From Burkholderiales bacterium RIFCSPHIGHO2_12_FULL_63_20 (GTDB lineage: Bacteria > Pseudomonadota > Gammaproteobacteria > Burkholderiales > Burkholderiaceae_C), in assembly GCA_001770775.1 (NCBI GenBank), contig MESA01000033.1, forward strand, positions 1 to 64,000: 64,000 bases of DNA, read 5' to 3'. Shown here piece by piece: positions 48,422 through 58,181 of the stretch. Position 1 is the first letter of the stretch, and each line of letters opens with the position of its first letter. A program made the translations under genes and the position numbers. A model generated the notes under the pieces. That model had not been told where the DNA came from and made no database searches. It saw nothing but the letters and a program-made list of their open reading frames with translations.

Positions 48422-49876
48422 TCAGCTCGTGCGGCCGTAGTTGTCCTGGAAACGGACGATGTCGTCCTCGCCCAGGTAGCTGCCCGACTGAACCTCGATG
48501 ATCTCCAGCGAGATCGCCCCGGGGTTCGTCAACCGGTGCACCGTCCCCAGCGGGATGTAGATGGACTGGTTCTCGGAAATCAACTTCACCTCTTCGCCCA
48601 CGGTCACTTCGGCGGTGCCGCTCACCACGATCCAATGTTCGGCGCGGTGGTGGTGCATCTGCAGGCTCAGCGAGGCCTTCGGTTTGACCATGATGCGCTT
48701 GACCTGGAAGCGCTCCCCCGCATCGATCGAGTCGTACCACCCCCAAGGGCGATGCACCCGGCGGTGCAGGCTGCCTTCCGGGCGAGACTGGCTCGCCAGC
48801 GTGGCGACAATCTGCTTGACCTCCTGGCTGCAGCTGCGATCGGCCACCAGCACGGCATCCGGCGTCTCCACCACCACGATGTTGTCCAGGCCCACTGCCG
48901 CCACCAGGCGCGACGAGGCATGGATCAAGGTGTTGGTCGTGCCGTGAAACAGCGCGTCGCCCTGCCCGGCATTGCCCTTCGCATCATGCGGCGTCACCTG
49001 CCAGACTGCATCCCAGGCGCCCAGATCGGACCAGCCGGCATTGAGCGGCACCATGCGCACCACAAACCCGGCCTCCGGATGGGCTGGACATTGCTCCATC
49101 ACGGCGTAGTCCACCGACTCGGAAGGCACGGCCTTGAACTCGTCCTGCCCCGGGCGCACGAACGGGGCATCGGTGGCGCGCACCGCAAACGCCGCCTCAG
49201 TGGCCGCCAGGATGTCCGGGCGGAAATGCCCCAGCGCGGCCAGCCAGCGCGAGGCCTTCATCACGAACATGCCGCTGTTCCAGAAATAGCCGCCATCGGC
49301 CACATAGGCCTGCGCGGTCGGCGCATCGGGCTTTTCCACGAATGCCAGCACGCTGCGCGCACCCTGGGCGTTGGCCTCACCGGTGCGGATGTAGCCAAAG
49401 CCGGTTTCCGGGCGATCGGGCGTGATGCCCAGGATCACGATGTCCCCCTCGGCGGCGGCGCGCACGGCCTGCTGCACCGCGGCGGTGTAAGCGGCCTCGT
49501 CGGTCACCGTCTGGTCGGCAGGCGTGACCACCAGGATCGGGTCCGCCCCTTCCGAGACGGCCTGCAAGGCCGCCAGCGTCACGGCCGGGGCAGTGTTGCG
49601 CCCCACGGGCTCCAGCAACAAAGGAGCGGCCTGGCCCTTCACCTCGCGCAACTGGTCCAGCACCAGGAAACGGTGCTCCTCGTTGCCCACCACGCAAGGC
49701 TGCGCCACGGTGATGTCGGCCGCGGCCAGGGACTGCAAACGCAGGTGCGCTTGCTGGAACAGGCTCTGATTGCCCGTCAGCACCAAGAACTGTTTCGGAT
49801 ACAGCGCACGCGAGAGCGGCCACAGGCGGGTGCCCGAACCACCGGCCATGATGACGGGAAGCAAGGAATGGGTCAT
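48422..49876 (-). CDS. Mannose-1-phosphate guanylyltransferase / mannose-6-phosphate isomerase (bifunctional, type II PMI)
   Basis: A 484-residue enzyme of the ManC/AlgA/XanB type that makes GDP-mannose for polysaccharides. The N-terminal nucleotidyltransferase domain has MAGGSGTRLWPLSRALYPKQF and LEPVGRNTAPA. The C-terminal cupin isomerase has VHRPWGWYDSID, MHHHRAEHWIVVSGTAEV and YIPLGTVHRLTNPG. ATG 49876 was chosen; an in-frame TTG at 49891 is less likely. It lies 60 nt downstream of galE and closes the leftward exopolysaccharide operon. Confidence 0.94.
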   Translation of the reverse strand: MTHSLLPVIMAGGSGTRLWPLSRALYPKQFLVLTGNQSLFQQAHLRLQSLAAADITVAQPCVVGNEEHRFLVLDQLREVKGQAAPLLLEPVGRNTAPAVTLAALQAVSEGADPILVVTPADQTVTDEAAYTAAVQQAVRAAAEGDIVILGITPDRPETGFGYIRTGEANAQGARSVLAFVEKPDAPTAQAYVADGGYFWNSGMFVMKASRWLAALGHFRPDILAATEAAFAVRATDAPFVRPGQDEFKAVPSESVDYAVMEQCPAHPEAGFVVRMVPLNAGWSDLGAWDAVWQVTPHDAKGNAGQGDALFHGTTNTLIHASSRLVAAVGLDNIVVVETPDAVLVADRSCSQEVKQIVATLASQSRPEGSLHRRVHRPWGWYDSIDAGERFQVKRIMVKPKASLSLQMHHHRAEHWIVVSGTAEVTVGEEVKLISENQSIYIPLGTVHRLTNPGAISLEIIEVQSGSYLGEDDIVRFQDNYGRTS

Positions 49877-49936
49877 GTTTGCAAAAACCAAAAAAAGGAA
49901 GAACGCCGGACCGTCAGCGGCACAGCGGACAGGACC

Positions 49937-50968
49937 TCAGTCCTGAAAACCATGGGGGTTGTGCGACTGCCAGCGCCAAGAGTCCACGCACATCTCATCG
50001 AGCCCACGCGTGGCCTTCCAGCCCATGGTCTCGAAGGCACGTTGCGGGTCGGCATAGCAGGCGGCCACATCACCCGCACGACGCGGCGCAAACTCGACCG
50101 GAATGTCACGGCCCGACGCACGCCCATAGGCTTGCGCCAGGTCCAGCACGCTGTAGCCCTGCCCCGTGCCCAGGTTGACGGTCAGCGACTGCTGGTGATC
50201 GAACAGGTAGCGCAGCGCCGCCACATGGCCTTCGGCCAGGTCGCAGACGTGGATGTAGTCGCGCACGCCGGTGCCATCGGGCGTGTCGTAATCCTTGCCG
50301 AACACATTGAGATGCGGGCGCTGGCCCACCGCCACCTGCGCCACATAGGGCATCAGGTTGTTGGGGATGCCCTGTGGGTCTTCGCCGATCAGGCCACTGG
50401 GGTGCGCGCCCACGGGGTTGAAGTACCGCAGGCACGCAAAGCGCCAGGTGGGGTCGCAGCGGCCCAGCTCGCGCAGGATCTCTTCGCCCATCAGCTTGGT
50501 CTGACCATAGGGATTGGTCACCCGCAGCGGCGCATCTTCGGTGATGGGCAAGGTGTCGGGGCTACCGTACACCGTGGCCGAAGAGCTGAACACGAGGTTG
50601 TTCACCCCGTGGCGCTTCATCGCCTGACACACCGAGAGCAAACCGCCCAGGTTGTTCTCGAAATAGTCCAACGGCCGCTCGACCGACTCCCCCACGGCTT
50701 TGAGGGCCGCAAAGTGCACCACGGCCTGGATGCCGCCAAAACGCGTGTGGGCCAGTTCGAAGCAACGATCGAGCGCAGCGGCATCGCGCACATCGCCCTG
50801 CACGAAATGCGGCGCACGACGCCCGATGATCTCGATCCGATCGAGGACCTTCACCGAGCTGTTGACCAGGCTGTCGATGCCCACCACGTCAAAGCCCGCC
50901 TCCTGCAAAGCCAGCCAGGTGTGCGAAGCGATGTAACCGGCGGCCCCGGTCAACAGGATGCAAGGCAA
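49937..50968 (-). CDS. galE: UDP-glucose 4-epimerase
   Basis: GalE interconverts UDP-glucose and UDP-galactose with bound NAD+. The 343-residue protein has the nucleotide loop LLTGAAGYIASHT, in which the usual third Gly is Ala. The catalytic Ser is in FSSSATVYGSP and the Tyr/Lys pair in TNPYGQTKLMGEE. RYFNPVGAHPSGLIGEDP and DGTGVRDYIHVCDLAEGH are conserved substrate blocks. It starts 15 nt after the EpsL-like gene, so it supplies sugar nucleotides for this exopolysaccharide locus. Confidence 0.95.
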   Translation of the reverse strand: MPCILLTGAAGYIASHTWLALQEAGFDVVGIDSLVNSSVKVLDRIEIIGRRAPHFVQGDVRDAAALDRCFELAHTRFGGIQAVVHFAALKAVGESVERPLDYFENNLGGLLSVCQAMKRHGVNNLVFSSSATVYGSPDTLPITEDAPLRVTNPYGQTKLMGEEILRELGRCDPTWRFACLRYFNPVGAHPSGLIGEDPQGIPNNLMPYVAQVAVGQRPHLNVFGKDYDTPDGTGVRDYIHVCDLAEGHVAALRYLFDHQQSLTVNLGTGQGYSVLDLAQAYGRASGRDIPVEFAPRRAGDVAACYADPQRAFETMGWKATRGLDEMCVDSWRWQSHNPHGFQD

Positions 50969-50983
50969 AGTGAACTCCCCGTG

Positions 50984-52207
50984 TCAGTCGATGGTGAAGG
51001 AGGCGCGACACGCCACCGTATTGCCATCATACGCACGGGTAAAGGTGGATCTCGTCCGGTCGTAACGCTGCATGTCGCAGCCCAGGCCCACGGAGCGGAT
51101 GGGTTGGTAGGACACACCCAGCGACAAGGCGCTGTAGCGACCGTTTTGTTCGCTGCCGGTACTCGGCGAGGAACCGACAATGTCCTGGTCCTCTTCGTAC
51201 AGCGCATACGTGTACCCGGCGTTGAACTTGATCTTGGCCGTGGCTTGGAAATTGGCCGTTGCCGAGAAGTTGTTGGTCAGACGTTTGTTGGTGGCGTATG
51301 CTGAACTGGCATCGATCACACCCAAGCCCTCGTTGCTGGTGTCCCGCACCCAATTCAGCGCATAGGAGACCTTGCCCGCTGGCGTGAACGTCCACGAAGC
51401 GGACCCGGTCAAGCCACTGAAGTCACGGCGGCGATCCTGCGGATGCTTCTCGCTGGTGGCCGCCAGGCGACCCGACAGCCGGCTGAAGCCCGTCACCTGC
51501 CACACCGTGTCCACGCTCAGGCTTGTGCGCTCGATGTTCTCGCCCGGCGTGCTCACGCCCAGCAACAGTCGATTGGGGACATCGGTGTCGGTGCGGTAGA
51601 GCGTCAGCCCGAGGTAGGCCAGATCCGAGGGCAGGTAACGCACGCCGGCAAACATCGACTGAGAGGTCTTGTTCTCGGTGGTGTTCACCTGAAAATCGAC
51701 CTTGCTGTAACTGCCGCCCGCGTTCACTGACCAGCGGCCATACAGCCCATAGCGCACGTCGATCGAGGCCTGCCGGCTGCGTTCGGTGTTGCGAACGGAG
51801 CGGTTGACCTGATCTTCGAAATTGGGCAGAAACTGCGAAGCCGCACCGTTGAGGGTCACCTTGAAATTGGACCCCACCTCGCTGGCCACTTCGGCACTGA
51901 CCGCATAGCCATCGTTGTCGAACTGCGAGTTCTCGCTGTAGGCATTGCGCGAGGCCGAGGCCGAAACCTGGTAGTTCTGGCGCCCATAGGCCTTGTTCAG
52001 GCCCGCTGCCACCGTGGTCGTGGAAATGGTGTCGCGCCGACGGTCATTGTTGTCGCGCAGCAGGTTGCTGTCACGCGTCAGGCTCTGGCTCAAGGTCAGA
52101 TACAGCGGCAACTGCTCGGCGGCATTCGCTGCGCCGAGCCCGCTCAGCACGGCGGCCACTCCCAATGCCAGCGAAAGGCCCCGAACGATGATTGGTTTCT
52201 GCTGCAT
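50984..52207 (-). CDS. EpsL-like outer-membrane beta-barrel protein (exopolysaccharide-associated)
   Basis: A 407-residue exported protein. The signal peptide (LSLALGVAAVLSGLGAANA, cleavage before AEQ at about residue 30) is followed by repeated amphipathic strands with aromatic ends (TISTTTVAAGLNKAYG, YQVSASASRNAYS, VSYALNWVRD and others) and a C-terminal GNTVACRASFTID. It resembles the EpsL family found in exosortase-type EPS clusters and probably forms an outer-membrane pore or scaffold. It lies between the phosphoglycosyl transferase (59 nt) and galE (15 nt). Confidence 0.8.
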   Translation of the reverse strand: MQQKPIIVRGLSLALGVAAVLSGLGAANAAEQLPLYLTLSQSLTRDSNLLRDNNDRRRDTISTTTVAAGLNKAYGRQNYQVSASASRNAYSENSQFDNDGYAVSAEVASEVGSNFKVTLNGAASQFLPNFEDQVNRSVRNTERSRQASIDVRYGLYGRWSVNAGGSYSKVDFQVNTTENKTSQSMFAGVRYLPSDLAYLGLTLYRTDTDVPNRLLLGVSTPGENIERTSLSVDTVWQVTGFSRLSGRLAATSEKHPQDRRRDFSGLTGSASWTFTPAGKVSYALNWVRDTSNEGLGVIDASSAYATNKRLTNNFSATANFQATAKIKFNAGYTYALYEEDQDIVGSSPSTGSEQNGRYSALSLGVSYQPIRSVGLGCDMQRYDRTRSTFTRAYDGNTVACRASFTID

Positions 52208-52266
52208 GCCACCCTCTTGATCTTGATTTTGATTGATGTGTCAGATGTCCCGCCGAGCGCGGGCAC

Positions 52267-53661
52267 TCAGTACGCGCTGCGGTCAAACAGCACCAGACGA
52301 ATCGTGCGGAAGATGATTTCCACATCCAGGCCCAAGGACCAGTTGCGCAGGTACTCCAGGTCGTACTCCACCCGCGCCTGCATCTTGTCGAGGGTCTCGG
52401 TCTCGCCGCGACAGCCGTTGACTTGGGCCCAGCCGGTGATGCCTGGTCGCACCTTGTGGCGCACCATGTAGGCCTTGATCAGTCGACGATAGGACTCGTT
52501 GTGGGCTACCGCGTGAGGACGCGGCCCAACGATGCTCATGCGCCCCTGCAGCACATTGATGAACTGCGGCAACTCATCGAGCGAGGTCTTGCGGATGAAG
52601 GCGCCGAACGGCGTGATGCGAGGGTCGCCTTTGGTGGCCTGCTTGACCACCGCACCGTTGTCCATGGCCCGCATGGAGCGGAACTTGTAGACGATGATCT
52701 CCTCGCCATCGAGCCCGTTGCGCCGCTGCTTGAAGATGATGGGGCCCGGCGAACTCCATTTGACGCCGATGGCAATGGCCAGCAACAGCGGCGAAATCAG
52801 CACCAGGATGACACTGGCCGCCGCGATGTCGAACATGCGCTTGGCCAGCTCGTTGATGCCCGTGAACGGCGTTTCACAGATGCCCACCACAGGCACCCCG
52901 TTCATGTCCTGCAGGCGGCCCTGGATGATGCTGATGCCAAACACATCGGGCACGAAATACAGCGAGGCCGTGGTGCCCTGGATGGCCTCCATCAGCGCCA
53001 GGATGCGGGGCTGAGAACCCAGCGGCAAGGTGATGTAGACCTCGTGGATGCCATGAGCCTGCACGTAGTCGGCAATGTCCTTGAGGCCACCGAGACGTTG
53101 TGCATGGGTCTCGGGATGCACGCGCTCACCCGACCGGTCATCAAAATAGCCCACAAAGCTGACCGCCTGCCCAGGATTGGCCTGCAATGCCTTGGCCACT
53201 TTCAGACCCAGGGCGCCAGCCCCCACCACCACCGCCTTGCGACGCGCTTCGGGACGCGCCATCTGGCGCTGCACGATGGCACGCCCGGCCATGACCACCA
53301 TCCACTGTGCCACCGGGGTCGCCAAAGCCCATGTGGCCATGACATCCATTTTGAAGAACATCAGGCTTTTGGTGGCAAACCCGCACACGGCCAAAATGAC
53401 CAGCACCGCGGCCCAAGAGGACACGATGTCGATGGCCGCTTCCAGCGGCGCGTCATGAAAGCGGTTGCGCCCCGGAAACGTCAAGGCAAAGGCCAGCAGG
53501 CACAGGGCGAGATCGGGTCGCAGCACCGACTCGTTCAAGTACAGCATCACCGCCAGCAACGTGCCCACGGTGACAAAGGGCTCGAGAAAAGCCGCCACGA
53601 AGGACGTCACCGACTCGGGCGCACTGAAGAAAGTAGGGCGGTAATTGCGCTTGTTGAACAT
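52267..53661 (-). CDS. Undecaprenyl-phosphate glucose phosphotransferase (WcaJ/EpsB-like)
   Basis: A 464-residue membrane enzyme that starts EPS repeat units by transferring hexose-1-phosphate to undecaprenyl phosphate. About four N-terminal helices are followed by a Rossmann-like CoA-binding domain with VVVGAGALGLKVAKAL. The membrane-linked catalytic domain has FDIAAASVILVLISPLLL, KQRRNGLDGEEIIVYKFRSM, KTSLDELPQFINVLQGRMS, VGPRPHAVAHNESYR and RPGITGWAQVNGCRGET. ATG 53661 gives MFNKRNYRPTFFSAPES. It is the first gene of the leftward EPS operon. Confidence 0.93.
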   Translation of the reverse strand: MFNKRNYRPTFFSAPESVTSFVAAFLEPFVTVGTLLAVMLYLNESVLRPDLALCLLAFALTFPGRNRFHDAPLEAAIDIVSSWAAVLVILAVCGFATKSLMFFKMDVMATWALATPVAQWMVVMAGRAIVQRQMARPEARRKAVVVGAGALGLKVAKALQANPGQAVSFVGYFDDRSGERVHPETHAQRLGGLKDIADYVQAHGIHEVYITLPLGSQPRILALMEAIQGTTASLYFVPDVFGISIIQGRLQDMNGVPVVGICETPFTGINELAKRMFDIAAASVILVLISPLLLAIAIGVKWSSPGPIIFKQRRNGLDGEEIIVYKFRSMRAMDNGAVVKQATKGDPRITPFGAFIRKTSLDELPQFINVLQGRMSIVGPRPHAVAHNESYRRLIKAYMVRHKVRPGITGWAQVNGCRGETETLDKMQARVEYDLEYLRNWSLGLDVEIIFRTIRLVLFDRSAY

Positions 53662-53813
53662 GAGACCTACAGCCCTCCAAACCATCCAGCGCCGGAGGGC
53701 AACATGACAGGAAAAACCCTAAAGTCATTGAATGTGAAATGCCAGCCGTCGCAGCTTAGCGTCGAATGCACCCCTCCCCTCCCCCTGCTTTCCAGGGGTT
53801 GTCGGCCCAGACC

Positions 53814-53819
53814 TACAAT
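53814..53819 (+). promoter_or_regulatory. -10 element of ubiJ (possible leaderless transcript)
   Basis: TACAAT ends 7 nt before the ubiJ ATG at 53827, placing the likely first base at or next to the start codon. I see no good -35 hexamer at 16-18 nt and no Shine-Dalgarno. Confidence 0.4.
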
Positions 53820-53826
53820 CCGCGAC

Positions 53827-54405
53827 ATGCTTTCTCATCCCTTCACTTGGCTGGGCCCCCTGGTGCTGCCCCGCTTGACGCTGTTGCTCAACCACGTGGT
53901 GTCCAGCGAACCGGTGGCCAGTGGCAAACTCCAACCTCATGCAGGCCGCACGATCGACCTGCAATGGACGAGCACCTTCTCGCCCCCTCTGCCTCGGTTC
54001 CTGCTGCCGGCCGATGGTTCCCAGGGGTTATTACCCCCACCCATGCGCTTCGTCATCACCCCGGCGGGCCTGTTCGAGCTGGTCGAATCGGGTGAGACCC
54101 TTCCCCCTCAAACCGATGGCCTGACCTTGACCATCGAGCTCAGCGACCCGCTGACGATGGCGCGCCAGTTGCTCACTGGTCAACGCCCGGACGTCCGCAT
54201 CGAAGGGGACGTGGCCCTGGCCGAAGTGGCCTCCTGGCTCATGAACCACCTGCGCTGGGACATTCAGGACGACGTGGCCCGTCTGCTGGGCAATGCCCCG
54301 GCCGAGTGGCTGCGCGCGGTCGGTGACGCCGTGCGTCAGGCCTTGCAACGCTGGCGACCCGGCCAGGGCGGCGATGCGGGAAGCTCGTCCTCGTCACGTC
54401 GCTGA
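53827..54405 (+). CDS. ubiJ: Ubiquinone biosynthesis accessory factor UbiJ
   Basis: A 192-residue protein with a central SCP2-like lipid-binding domain. [38 protein letters not shown] and [20 protein letters not shown] are typical, and a C-terminal amphipathic helix follows. UbiJ binds ubiquinone intermediates and scaffolds the Ubi complex with UbiK. The ATG at 53827 gives [12 protein letters not shown]. It is followed by ubiB after 13 nt, the usual arrangement. Confidence 0.88.
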   Translation: MLSHPFTWLGPLVLPRLTLLLNHVVSSEPVASGKLQPHAGRTIDLQWTSTFSPPLPRFLLPADGSQGLLPPPMRFVITPAGLFELVESGETLPPQTDGLTLTIELSDPLTMARQLLTGQRPDVRIEGDVALAEVASWLMNHLRWDIQDDVARLLGNAPAEWLRAVGDAVRQALQRWRPGQGGDAGSSSSSRR

Positions 54406-54418
54406 GAGAGGCCCGCTG

Positions 54419-55981
54419 ATGCGCTCGCTGTTCCGCCCCGCCTACATCGGCCTGATTGCCCTGCGTTTCGGGCTCGACGGCCTGCTGCTACACAGCCTGC
54501 GCCGCCCGCGCTGGAGCCTGCTGGCCCGCGTGCTGTCCACCGGGCGGCGGCTGGACGCACCCCGTGGCGAGCGTCTGCGCCAGGCCCTGGAGCACCTCGG
54601 CCCCATCTTCGTCAAGTTCGGCCAGATGCTGTCGACCCGGCGTGACCTGCTCCCGCCGGATGTGGCTGACGAGCTGGCCCGACTGCAAGACCGCGTTCCG
54701 CCCTTCCCCAGTGATGAATCGGCACGCCTGGTCGAGAAAGCCCTGGGCAAACCGCTGTCGGCGGTGTTCAAGCAGTTCGACACCGACCCGATTGCCAGTG
54801 CCTCCATCGCCCAGGTCCACTTCGCGGTGCTGCACAACGGACGCGAAGTGGCCGTCAAGGTGCTGCGCCCCGGCATGCTCAACGTCATCGACGACGACCT
54901 GGCCCTGATGCGCACGCTGGCCGGCTGGGTCGAGCGCTTCTGGTCCGACGGCAAACGCCTCAAGCCCCGCGAGGTGGTGGCAGAGTTCGACAAGTACCTG
55001 CACGATGAGCTGGACCTGGTGCGCGAAGCCGCCAACGCCGCACAACTGCGCCGCAACATGGACGGGCTGAACCTGGTGCTGGTGCCCGAGATGGTCTGGG
55101 ACTACTGCACCCCCACCGTGATGGTGATGGAGCGCATGAACGGCGTGCCGATCAGCCAGATGAGCCGCCTGCGTGCCGCCGGGGTCGACATCAAGAAGCT
55201 GGCCCGCGATGGCGTGACCATTTTCTTCACCCAGGTCTTTCGCGACGGTTTCTTCCACGCCGACATGCACCCGGGCAACATCCAGGTCAGCCTGGACCCG
55301 GCCACCTTCGGGCGCTACATCGCGCTGGACTTCGGCATCATCGGGACGCTCACCGAGGTGGACAAGGACTACCTCGCGCAGAACTTCATCGCCTTTTTCC
55401 ACCGCGATTACAAGCGCGTGGCCGAGCTGCACATCGAAAGTGGCTGGGTGCCTGCAAGCACCCGGGTCGACGAGCTGGAAGGCGCCATCCGCACCGTGTG
55501 CGAGCCCTACTTCGACCGCCCGATCAAGGAAATCTCGCTGGGCCAGGTGCTGATGCGCCTGTTCCAGATCTCACGGCGCTTCAACGTTGAGATCCAGCCT
55601 CAGTTGGTGCTGCTGCAAAAGACCCTGTTGAACGTCGAAGGCCTGGGGCGTGAGCTCGACCCCGATCTGGACCTGTGGAGCACGGCCAAGCCCTTCCTCG
55701 AGCGGTGGATGCACGAGCAGGTGGGCATGCGCGGCCTGTGGGAGCGACTCAAGCGCGAGGCGCCTCGCTACGCAAAAATGTTGCCCGAGTTGCCGCGGCT
55801 GATCCACCACAACCTCGAGATCGGGGATGCTGGCCTGCGCCGCGATCTGGCTGCCATGCTGGCCGAGCAACGTCAGAGCAATCGCCTGCTGTCGATGATC
55901 GTCTGGGTCGGGGTGGGTTTCGTTCTGGGCCTGCTGACGGCTCAATTTGTGCTCAGACTGCACGGTCTGGGCGTGCTGTAA
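54419..55981 (+). CDS. ubiB: Ubiquinone biosynthesis regulatory kinase-like protein UbiB
   Basis: UbiB is an atypical kinase/ATPase-like protein needed for ubiquinone synthesis. The 520-residue protein has the KxGQ motif in [16 protein letters not shown], the Ala-rich loop in [22 protein letters not shown], and the catalytic-type block [13 protein letters not shown] with [10 protein letters not shown]. Two C-terminal membrane helices end the protein ([23 protein letters not shown]). Start ATG 54419 has GAGAGAG just upstream. It is coupled to ubiJ. Confidence 0.95.
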   Translation: MRSLFRPAYIGLIALRFGLDGLLLHSLRRPRWSLLARVLSTGRRLDAPRGERLRQALEHLGPIFVKFGQMLSTRRDLLPPDVADELARLQDRVPPFPSDESARLVEKALGKPLSAVFKQFDTDPIASASIAQVHFAVLHNGREVAVKVLRPGMLNVIDDDLALMRTLAGWVERFWSDGKRLKPREVVAEFDKYLHDELDLVREAANAAQLRRNMDGLNLVLVPEMVWDYCTPTVMVMERMNGVPISQMSRLRAAGVDIKKLARDGVTIFFTQVFRDGFFHADMHPGNIQVSLDPATFGRYIALDFGIIGTLTEVDKDYLAQNFIAFFHRDYKRVAELHIESGWVPASTRVDELEGAIRTVCEPYFDRPIKEISLGQVLMRLFQISRRFNVEIQPQLVLLQKTLLNVEGLGRELDPDLDLWSTAKPFLERWMHEQVGMRGLWERLKREAPRYAKMLPELPRLIHHNLEIGDAGLRRDLAAMLAEQRQSNRLLSMIVWVGVGFVLGLLTAQFVLRLHGLGVL

Positions 55982-56105
55982 CCCCCTGCTCAAAGGTGTC
56001 TCGCCCCGCACAGTTACGTGCCTGAGCACATGTGCGCATCCAGAGACAATCTGCCACTAAACTCCGCCCCCATTCGACAACCATCGATACCCTTCGATAT
56101 CGACC

Positions 56106-57557
56106 ATGAACACCACCCTGCTTGCGTTTGTGATCCTCTATCTGCTTGGCACGATGGCGATCGGTATGTATGCCGGAACCCGAATCAAAAACACAACCGA
56201 CTTCGCCATCGCCGGCCGCAGCCTACCCCTCGTCATGGTCATCACAACGACCTTCGCGACCTGGTTCGGTGCGGAGACGGTCATGGGCATCCCCGCCAAG
56301 TTTGCCGAAGGGGGTCTTGGCGCCGTGGTGGAAGACCCCTTTGGGGCGTCGATGTGCCTGGTGCTGGTGGGCGCTTTTTTCGCCAGTCGCCTCTACAAGA
56401 TGAGCCTGCTCACCATCGGCGACTATTACCGTCAGCGCTACGGTGAGGGCGTCGAAATCTTCTGTTCCCTGGCCATCATCCTGAGCTACCTGGGCTGGGT
56501 GGCAGCACAAATCACCGCACTGGGCTTGGTGTTCTCGGTGCTCTCCGGCGGAGCCATCGACCCCGCTTACGGCATGGCCCTGGGCACCCTGCTGGTGCTG
56601 GTCTACGTGATGGTGGGCGGCATGCTGGCGGTCGCCTGGACGGACTTTATCCAGATGGTCGTGCTGGTGGTCGGCCTGTCGCTGATCGCCTACATGGCAG
56701 CGGACCAGGCCGGCGGGGCCGACAAGGTGATCGACCTGGCCCACGCCAACGATTGGTTCAAGTTCTTCCCCGAAAACACACCTGATGGCTGGCTCTGGTT
56801 CATCGCGGCAGGCATCACCATGATGCTGGGCTCCATTCCACAGCAGGACGTGTTTCAACGCGTGATGTCGGCCAAGGACGCCATCACGGCCCAGCGCGGC
56901 GCCATCATTGGCGGACTCAGCTATCTGGCCTTTGCGTTCGTGCCCATGTTCATCGTGGCTTCGTCGCTAATCATCATGCCGAACGAAACCCGGGAACTGC
57001 TGGCCAACGATCCGCAGAAGGTCTTGCCGACGCTGATCATGAGCAAGATGCCCCTGGTCGCACAGATCTTTTTCTTCGGCGCACTGGTGTCTGCGATCAA
57101 GTCCACCTCATCGGCCACCCTGCTGGCCCCCTCCACCAGCTTCGTCGAAAACATTCTCAAGAACATCAAACCCGGCATGACGGACCGCCAGGTGCTGTGT
57201 TCCATGCGCGTCACACTCTTTGTCTTCACCTGCCTAGTGTTGACGTACGCGATCTTGATGCAAGGCACTGCCATCTATGATCTGGTGTCGGCGGCTTACC
57301 AGATTCCGTTGGTGGGTGCGTTCGTTCCCTTGACGTTCGGGCTGTACTGGAAACGGGCATCGACCCAAGGCGCCTTGCTGTCCATCGTGCTGGGCATTGG
57401 CACGCTGACCCTGTTCACCTTCCATACCGGCCTGGGAGAGGCCTTCCCGGGGCAACTGGCCGGCCTGCTGATGGCGCTGGCAGGGATGGTGATCGGCTCA
57501 CTGGCTCCCCAGTTGGTCGCAGACCGGCCTAGCAAACGCCCACTGCTGACGGCCTGA
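56106..57557 (+). CDS. Sodium:solute symporter family protein (SSS)
   Basis: A 483-residue inner-membrane transporter with about 13 hydrophobic segments. AFVILYLLGTMAIGMYAGTRIKN, FAIAGRSLPLVM and TTFATWFGAETVMG match the SSS family core. GWVAAQITALGLVFS and VALTDF-like AWTDFIQMVVLVVGL also match. The substrate cannot be told from sequence; proline, pantothenate or acetate-type organic anions are carried by relatives. The gene stands alone between ubiB and fmdB with 124 nt upstream, where I see no convincing promoter. Confidence 0.9.
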   Translation: MNTTLLAFVILYLLGTMAIGMYAGTRIKNTTDFAIAGRSLPLVMVITTTFATWFGAETVMGIPAKFAEGGLGAVVEDPFGASMCLVLVGAFFASRLYKMSLLTIGDYYRQRYGEGVEIFCSLAIILSYLGWVAAQITALGLVFSVLSGGAIDPAYGMALGTLLVLVYVMVGGMLAVAWTDFIQMVVLVVGLSLIAYMAADQAGGADKVIDLAHANDWFKFFPENTPDGWLWFIAAGITMMLGSIPQQDVFQRVMSAKDAITAQRGAIIGGLSYLAFAFVPMFIVASSLIIMPNETRELLANDPQKVLPTLIMSKMPLVAQIFFFGALVSAIKSTSSATLLAPSTSFVENILKNIKPGMTDRQVLCSMRVTLFVFTCLVLTYAILMQGTAIYDLVSAAYQIPLVGAFVPLTFGLYWKRASTQGALLSIVLGIGTLTLFTFHTGLGEAFPGQLAGLLMALAGMVIGSLAPQLVADRPSKRPLLTA

Positions 57558-57703
57558 CGGGCGCGCTCCTGATCGACGCCGTCCAGCCCCCGCCGCTGCC
57601 CCGAACACCGTACCAGCCGGCCCGGACTGCAGCCCGATACGGCACTTGATTTTCAGCGAGGGGCCACCATGTGCATGTGCAAGCCGCTGCCAACCCTCGC
57701 ACG

Positions 57704-57732
57704 CTGACAGGGCCCGCGCAGTCTTTTACAAT
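57704..57732 (+). promoter_or_regulatory. Sigma-70 promoter of the fmdB-DUF502-aspS genes
   Basis: CTGACA (57704-57709), a 17-nt spacer and TACAAT (57727-57732). Transcription would start near 57739, leaving an 18-nt leader that contains GAGG before the fmdB ATG. Confidence 0.7.
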
Positions 57733-57756
57733 TGTGGATTTTCTCGAGGTCAGGCC

Positions 57757-58071
57757 ATGCCGATTTACGCCTACCAATGTTCGTCCTGTGGTCACGCCAA
57801 GGACGTTCTGCAAAAAATCTCTGATCCTGTGCTCACGACCTGCCCCGCCTGCGGCGCCGAGAGCTTTCAAAAGCAGATCACGGCCGCAGGCTTCCAGCTC
57901 AAGGGTTCGGGCTGGTATGTGACCGACTTCCGTGGCGGCTCGGGTGGCACCAGCGCCCCGGCCACGGGCGTCACCGCTGCAGCAGCACCGGCGGCAGCCG
58001 AGGCCAGCACCGGCAGCTCATCTGGCGACACCGGGGGCACACCCTGTGGTGGCTCCTGCGCCTGCCATTGA
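57757..58071 (+). CDS. FmdB-family zinc-ribbon protein
   Basis: A 104-residue protein whose N-terminal zinc ribbon MPIYAYQCSSCGHAKD and TTCPACGAESFQK supplies four Cys ligands. GFQLKGSGWYVTDF is a conserved family block. A flexible Ala/Thr/Ser-rich segment follows, ending in a Cys-rich tail CGGSCACH. FmdB proteins are presumed regulators or chaperones with little evidence. The gene precedes DUF502 and aspS, a standard proteobacterial order, and has a good sigma70 promoter. Confidence 0.92.
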   Translation: MPIYAYQCSSCGHAKDVLQKISDPVLTTCPACGAESFQKQITAAGFQLKGSGWYVTDFRGGSGGTSAPATGVTAAAAPAAAEASTGSSSGDTGGTPCGGSCACH

Positions 58072-58181
58072 CCCGCACCGATTCCTCCTTCACTCCCTGA
58101 CCTGACACGGACTGGCCTGACAATACAGGCCAGTCTGCCTGTCCAGGCACCCGGCCTCGCGCCCTCTCCCCCGTCCCCACA

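Noticed and set aside
48536-51304. Open frame of 922 codons on the plus strand across manC, galE and the EpsL-like gene
   Set aside because: It runs antisense through three well-supported genes and shows no domain signature.
52423-53826. Long N-terminal extension of the ubiJ frame
   Set aside because: It is antisense to the phosphoglycosyl transferase; ubiJ similarity starts only at 53827.
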